From Myotis daubentonii (Eukaryota; Chordata; Mammalia; Chiroptera; Vespertilionidae), in assembly GCF_963259705.1 (NCBI RefSeq), contig NC_081844.1, positions 20,011,715-20,075,714 on the forward strand: 64,000 nucleotides of DNA, read 5' to 3'. Of the stretch, positions 59,692 to 64,000 are shown in pieces; positions within the stretch are counted from its first letter, which is position 1, and each line of letters begins with the position of its first letter. The notes beneath the pieces are model-generated. The model was not told the origin of the DNA. It ran no database searches and saw only the letters and a list, made by a program, of their open reading frames with translations. Both the position numbers and the translations under genes were made by a program.

Positions 59692-61151
59692 ACAGCGAAC
59701 TTATAAAAGCTGTCTAACATCCTAAAAGGGGATCCAGCCTAAAATTCCCCCGGACAGCCTTCCCCAGAAGGGATAAAAGAACTCCTCTTGGTGGAGGATG
59801 CGCTCAACACACGATATTTGAATAGAATCTCTCCCCAGCATTCTCTTCAACTAATTTTATTTCCCAACAGGCACTCACCTATGCGACTTATAGGACCACT
59901 GGTACCTGAGCTGGGGTTTATTAAGTGGTTGTTTTGCTCTCACACTCCCTCCAAAACCGGATCCCCTTCTCTAGCCTTGACTTGCTCTTTATTTCTCAAC
60001 GGGAGGCAGCGCCATACAAAACTAACAGCACAAGATCCCGATGTTATCCGCCTTCCATTACCTAAAACTCAATGTGAGGCACTCTTGACCACCACTGATT
60101 GGCAAATTGTTCTAGCTGATTTGCTAGGACAGGGGGAGCATTCTCTCCCGCAGATAAGACATTACATTTTTTGCCCCACACCAAGTTACTATGCCCCACT
60201 AAGACTGTACATATCCCTATCCCAGGAGCACTTACTGTGTTCACAGACGGCTCAGGAAAAGCAGGTAAAGTAGCCATTCATTGGCCACCTAATGGTGCCA
60301 TTCAGCCATTCAACAGAAGAGTGAGCTGGGGAGGGGGTTACTTCGAATCAGCCAATGGAAATTGGAGCGCTGATCCTGGCACTAGAAACATTTCCCTCGC
60401 AGCCCCTGAACATTGTTAGAGATTCTGCTTATTCCGTTTATATTTTACAAAACCTAGAAACTTCACTCATCAAACCTACATTAGATCCACCCCTGCTGGC
60501 ACAGTTCCTTCACCTCCAGGCCCTACCACATGGTCGCTTACATCCTCTCTTTATGTCTCATATCAGGTCCCACAGTCCCCTTCCTGGACTCTGGTACAGG
60601 GCAATGATCAAGGAGACCGCCTAGTGATGACCGCTGCTTCACTAGAAGCCCGTCAGTCTCATCAACTGTTCCACCACGATTGGAGGCAACTACATAAAGA
60701 ATTTCACCTGACCCAGAGAGCAGCTCAGCAAGTTGTTTACAATTACTGATTGTCACATGACAGGTACTCACCCTCCTCCATGGGAGTTCATCCCAGAGGC
60801 CAGCGGGCCAATGACCTTAGGCAAACAGATGTCACTTACATTACCTTTTGGGAAACTCCCCTGTGTACATGCAAATACAGGCACTTTTTTCTGGTTTAAT
60901 CAGTGCCCATGCTCTTCCTGGCGAATCCACCCCTTATGTGATTAAACATCTGCTACATTTCCCTTTTTAGAAATTCCATCCAAGATAAAAACAGAAAATT
61001 GGCCTGCTTATAGCAGCCATGGCTTCGCCACCTTTTACAGAACTGGGTCCATGCAGCATCACATGGGAATCCCTTAAAATCCACAGGGGCAGGCCATCAT
61101 TGAATGTGCCCATGCTACCCTGAACGGTATGCTGGTAAAACAAGAAAGGGG
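59692..61151 (+). pseudogene. Endogenous retrovirus RT connection, RNase H and integrase remnant
   Basis: After the solo LTR, RT-connection-like sequence occupies 59700-60220 (one 161-codon open stretch at 59788-60273). RNase H follows with FTDGSGKAG near 60240 and a DSAYSV box near 60420. Integrase starts near 60600 with an HH-like zinc finger and a core segment (QTDVTYITF near 60820). Frames are broken. The HAL1 insertion at 61152 separates it from its continuation at 63125. Confidence 0.85.
61137..61151 (+). repeat. Left target-site duplication of the HAL1
   Basis: AAAACAAGAAAGGGG is repeated exactly at 63110-63124. Confidence 0.9.
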
Positions 61152-63109
61152 AGAAACCAAGATGGCGGCATAGGTTAACGCCGGAGATTGCTTCCTCGAA
61201 CAACCACTTCAGAGATATAACTAAAGGACAGAACAGACATCATCCAGAACCACAAGAAGGCTGGCTGAGTGGAAATTCTACAACTAGGAGGAAAGAGAAT
61301 ATCATACCCAGACTCAGAGGAGGCGCAGTGCTTAAGTGAAATACTCAGGTGCGGAGTGCGCGCGCGGAGCGGTTGTTGTTTTCAATCGGGAGGGAGTTTC
61401 AGACTCTGAGCTCCAGATCCGGGAGAGTCTCTGGGGACCCAGACTCAAACGGGAGAAGCGGGACTGTCTGGCTTCGGTCAGAACTCGAAGGCAGCTTTCT
61501 CTCCGAGGTTTGCAGCAGTTGCCGGGACTCTGAGAGGCAGAGCCCCTAGGGACGGAACTGAGAGCAGCCATAACTGCTCGCTCCGCCTGCCCTGTAGATC
61601 CCCGGGGACCCGCCCCGCCCAAGCCCTGCGCTGAACCATTTGCCGGATAGCCTCAGGCAAAGGCTAGATTAGCACCGCCCTAGAGATCCAGCACCGAAGC
61701 TCTCCCACTGCAGACACAGCTGACTCTCATAGCCAGTTAGCCTGGAGGTCAAATCACCCCTGGTATTACCGACAACAATCAAGGCTTAACTACAAGACTG
61801 CGCACAAAGACCACTAGGGGGTGCACCAAGAAAAGATAAAAAAAATGCGGAGACAAAGAAACAGGACGCAAATGTCAGAAATGGAAGATATAGAGCTCAA
61901 AACCACACTTTTAAGGTCTCTCAAGAACTGTCTAGAAGCTGCCGATAAACTTAGTAGGGCCCTCAAAAAGACTGGTGAGACCGCCGATAAATGTAGTGAG
62001 ATCCTCAAGAAATCTAATGAGACCCTCGATGTTATGATAAAGAACCAACTAGAAATTAAGCATACACTGACTGAAATAAAGAATACTATACAGACTCCCA
62101 ACAGCAGACCAGAGGAGTGCAAGAATCAAGTCAAAGATTCAAAACGCGAAGAAGCAAAAAACACCCAACCAGAAAAGCAAAATGAAAAAAGAATCCGAAA
62201 ATACGAAGATAGTGTAAGGAGCCTCTGGGACAGCTTCAAGCGTACCAACATCAGAATTATAGGGGTGCCAGAAGATGAGAGAGAGCAAGATATTGAAAAC
62301 CTATTTGAAGAAATAATGACAGAAAACTTCCCCCACCTGGTGAAAGAAATAGACTTACAGGTCCAGGAAGCGCAGAGAACCCCAAACAAAAGGAATCCAA
62401 AGAGGACCACACCAAGACACATCATAATTAAAATGCCAAGAGCAAAAGACAAAGAGAGAATCTTAAAAGCAGCAAGAGAAAGAAACCCAGTTACCTACAA
62501 GGGAATACCCATACGACTGTCAGCTGATTTCTCAACAGAAACTTTGCAGGCCAGAAGGGAATGGCAAGAAACATTCAAAGTGATGAATACCAAGAACCTA
62601 CAACCAAGATTACTTTATCCAGCAAAGCTATCATTCAGAACGGAAGGTCAGATAAAGAGCTTCACAGATAAGGAAAAGCTAAAGGAGTTTATCACCACCA
62701 AACCAGTATTATATGAAATGCTGAAAGGTATCCTTTAAGAAGAGGAAGAAGAAGAAAAAGGTAAAGATACAAATTATGAACAACAAATTTGCATCTATCA
62801 ACAAGTGAATCTAAGAATCAAGTGAATAAATAATCTGGTGATCATAATAGAATCAGGGACATAGAAAGGGAATGGACTGACTATTCTTGGGGGGGAAAGG
62901 GGTGTGGGAGATGCGGAAAGAGACTGGACAAAAATCGTGCACCTATGGAAGAGGACAGTGGGTGGGGAGTGAGGGCGTAAGGTGGGGCGGGAACTGGGAG
63001 GAGGGGAGTTATGGGGGGAAAAAAGAGGAACAAATGTAATAATCTGAAACAATAAAGATTTAATTAAAAAAAAGAGAGAAGAAAAAACAAACAAACAAAC
63101 AAAAAAAAA
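61152..63109 (+). mobile_element. Full-length HAL1 (L1 relative with ORF1 only)
   Basis: The element starts agaaaccaagatggcggcat, has about 690 bases of GC-rich 5' UTR, one complete ORF1, about 320 bases of 3' UTR with a G-rich block (62890-63020), an AATAAA-like end (aacaataaagattt) and an A-rich tail. Perfect 15-bp target duplications flank it. There is no ORF2, so it depends on L1 machinery supplied in trans. The exact duplications and the open ORF point to a young insertion. Confidence 0.93.
61845..62738 (+). CDS. HAL1/L1 ORF1 protein, complete
   Basis: ORF1p is the RNA-binding nucleic-acid chaperone of L1 particles. This frame codes 297 residues from the ATG at 61845 (an in-frame ATG at 61821 would add eight; the inner one matches the MRRQRNR-type start of the truncated paralogue at 54060). 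The N-terminal half is charged and heptad-like (LKNCLEAADKLSRALKKTGE, residues 25-60) and should form the trimeric coiled coil. The RRM begins with NIRIIGVPEDE (about residue 140). The C-terminal domain includes PRHIIIKMPRAKDKERILKA and YLYPAKLSFR-like sequence. No stop or shift interrupts it. Confidence 0.92.
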   Translation: MRRQRNRTQMSEMEDIELKTTLLRSLKNCLEAADKLSRALKKTGETADKCSEILKKSNETLDVMIKNQLEIKHTLTEIKNTIQTPNSRPEECKNQVKDSKREEAKNTQPEKQNEKRIRKYEDSVRSLWDSFKRTNIRIIGVPEDEREQDIENLFEEIMTENFPHLVKEIDLQVQEAQRTPNKRNPKRTTPRHIIIKMPRAKDKERILKAARERNPVTYKGIPIRLSADFSTETLQARREWQETFKVMNTKNLQPRLLYPAKLSFRTEGQIKSFTDKEKLKEFITTKPVLYEMLKGIL

Positions 63110-63500
63110 AAAACAAGAAAGGGGAAATACGCTATACAACCATCTGAAGCACTCTTTACCCTTAATTTTTTGAATCTGAATAATACTTTTCAATCCTCTG
63201 TAGAACAGCACTTTACCTCATTAACTCCATCTCAGAAACCCCAAGTCTTTTGGCGAGATGTGAACACTAATAACCGGATGGGACCCAAGAATTATTACTA
63301 ACATAGGGGAGAGGATATGGGTGTGTTTCTACCCCCACACGGCTGCTGTGGATTCCAGCTCACAGGATTAAACCCTATCATGGCATGGCACGGGGGCAAT
63401 CCTCTTGCGGAAATGAAGAATTTGGGCCTGGGCACTCCACACCCCTGAACGATGGGCCTTCCCCGGACCCAGACAGCCCCCGGAATAACTTGGGGGGTGA
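63110..63500 (+). pseudogene. Endogenous retrovirus integrase C-terminal remnant
   Basis: The first 15 bases are the right HAL1 target duplication. Removing the HAL1 and one duplicate would restore the original neighbourhood of retroviral integrase. The segment carries a Trp-rich integrase C-terminal part near 63300-63370, with stops. Confidence 0.7.
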
Positions 63501-64000
63501 TGAAGAAGCTGATGGCAGAGGCTGAGCCACTCTTGGAGCGTCCTCACACCCCACGCACGCCAGGTAACCTCTTTCTTGCTCTGACTTCTCTGATTCATCT
63601 CAACTCTTGTGCGGTAGGGATTGGCAGTCTCATCTGGCTTTGGGCACCAGCATCAGCCACCATGTAGTGGGCCCAGGTTATAGCCCTCCCTCACCCGGGG
63701 AGAAGCCCTTTCCGTCTCTAACAATTTGACCTGCTTCCTAGGAGGAGGCATGGACCTGCCACCTGTAGGCATCTTGAAAATGGGACGCATTGGACCCCAG
63801 AGCCCCCTAACACTACCTTCCACTCTAACCTGTTACCCCTTGTGTCACTACTTCCTCTACACCCCAATATTGTTTAAAGGCTCTAATCAGATCTGGATAC
63901 ACTCTACACCCGTGGAAGGACAAGCAAGGGCACAGTTTCTCTTCCTCTCAGCAGGAAGTCTAGCCAAGGGCAAGCATACCTGTGCTCAGCTCCACCCCAG
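63490..64000 (+). pseudogene. Probable endogenous retrovirus env start, runs off the window
   Basis: An open stretch of about 57 codons from 63498 begins with a basic segment, then a hydrophobic leader-like segment (LFLALTSLIHL), and then Trp-rich sequence, as in class II envelope leaders. Downstream sequence to 64000 is broken and only loosely env-like. The assignment rests on position after integrase. Confidence 0.45.

Noticed and set aside
59788..60273. 161-codon open frame as a functional gene
   Set aside because: It is the RT-connection part of a decayed retroviral pol gene with broken neighbours.
53930..64000. PLVAP, the gene expected next to BST2
   Set aside because: No PLVAP-like coiled-coil exon is seen; the interval is filled by mobile elements, so PLVAP should lie further right.

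Overview
The window is nuclear DNA from a mammal, almost certainly a vespertilionid (vesper) bat. The evidence is more than forty tRNA-derived SINEs of the VES type, Helitrons with HeliBat-like ends (5' TC, 3' hairpin plus CTAG), SPIN-like hAT elements, and a full-length L1 relative carrying only ORF1 (HAL1 type). Gene content and order match the mammalian NXNL1 - TMEM221 - MVB12A - BST2 neighbourhood (human 19p13.11).

Layout. 1-4160: last exon and 3' flank of NXNL1 (+); its first exon lies left of the window. 5756-11060: TMEM221 (+, three exons, 291 aa). 11060-15060: intergenic DNA with MIR and old L1 pieces and a 31-bp minisatellite. 15060-19560: MVB12A (-, nine exons, 271 aa). 19560-32530: gene-poor, transposon-dense DNA with an HNRNPA1 processed pseudogene, several LTRs, a Helitron and an unidentified duplicated block (A1). 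32530-53930: three tandem copies of BST2 (tetherin), all plus strand, each with four exons and an open frame, encoding 246, 191 and 194 aa. A second copy of the unidentified block (A2) lies between BST2 copies 2 and 3. 53930-64000: the 5' part of an L1/HAL1 element, then a decayed class II (betaretrovirus-like) endogenous retrovirus, broken up by two SINEs, a SPIN element, a solo LTR and an intact HAL1, and running off the right edge.

Main result. The BST2 cluster is the most interesting system here. Tetherin multiplication in vesper bats has, to my knowledge, been reported, so the triplication itself is probably not new, but the copies differ in ways that look functional. Copy 1 has nine 21-bp units in its coiled-coil exon where copies 2 and 3 have two (49 extra residues), a lost stop codon that adds nine residues behind the GPI-signal hydrophobic stretch, an Arg inside the transmembrane helix, TAGAAA where the others have TATAAA, and no native polyadenylation signal because the duplication junction removed it. 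Copy 3 has lost the first Tyr of the tail motif, gained an N-S-S sequon, and its promoter GAAANNGAAA element has become GGAANNGAAA. Nested transposons (SPIN, VES, Helitron) with recognisable empty sites give the order of events.

Limits. All calls come from reading the sequence and recalling family features. Exon boundaries follow canonical GT/AG sites, and the exons join without breaking the reading frame. Repeat boundaries are approximate unless a target-site duplication is quoted.
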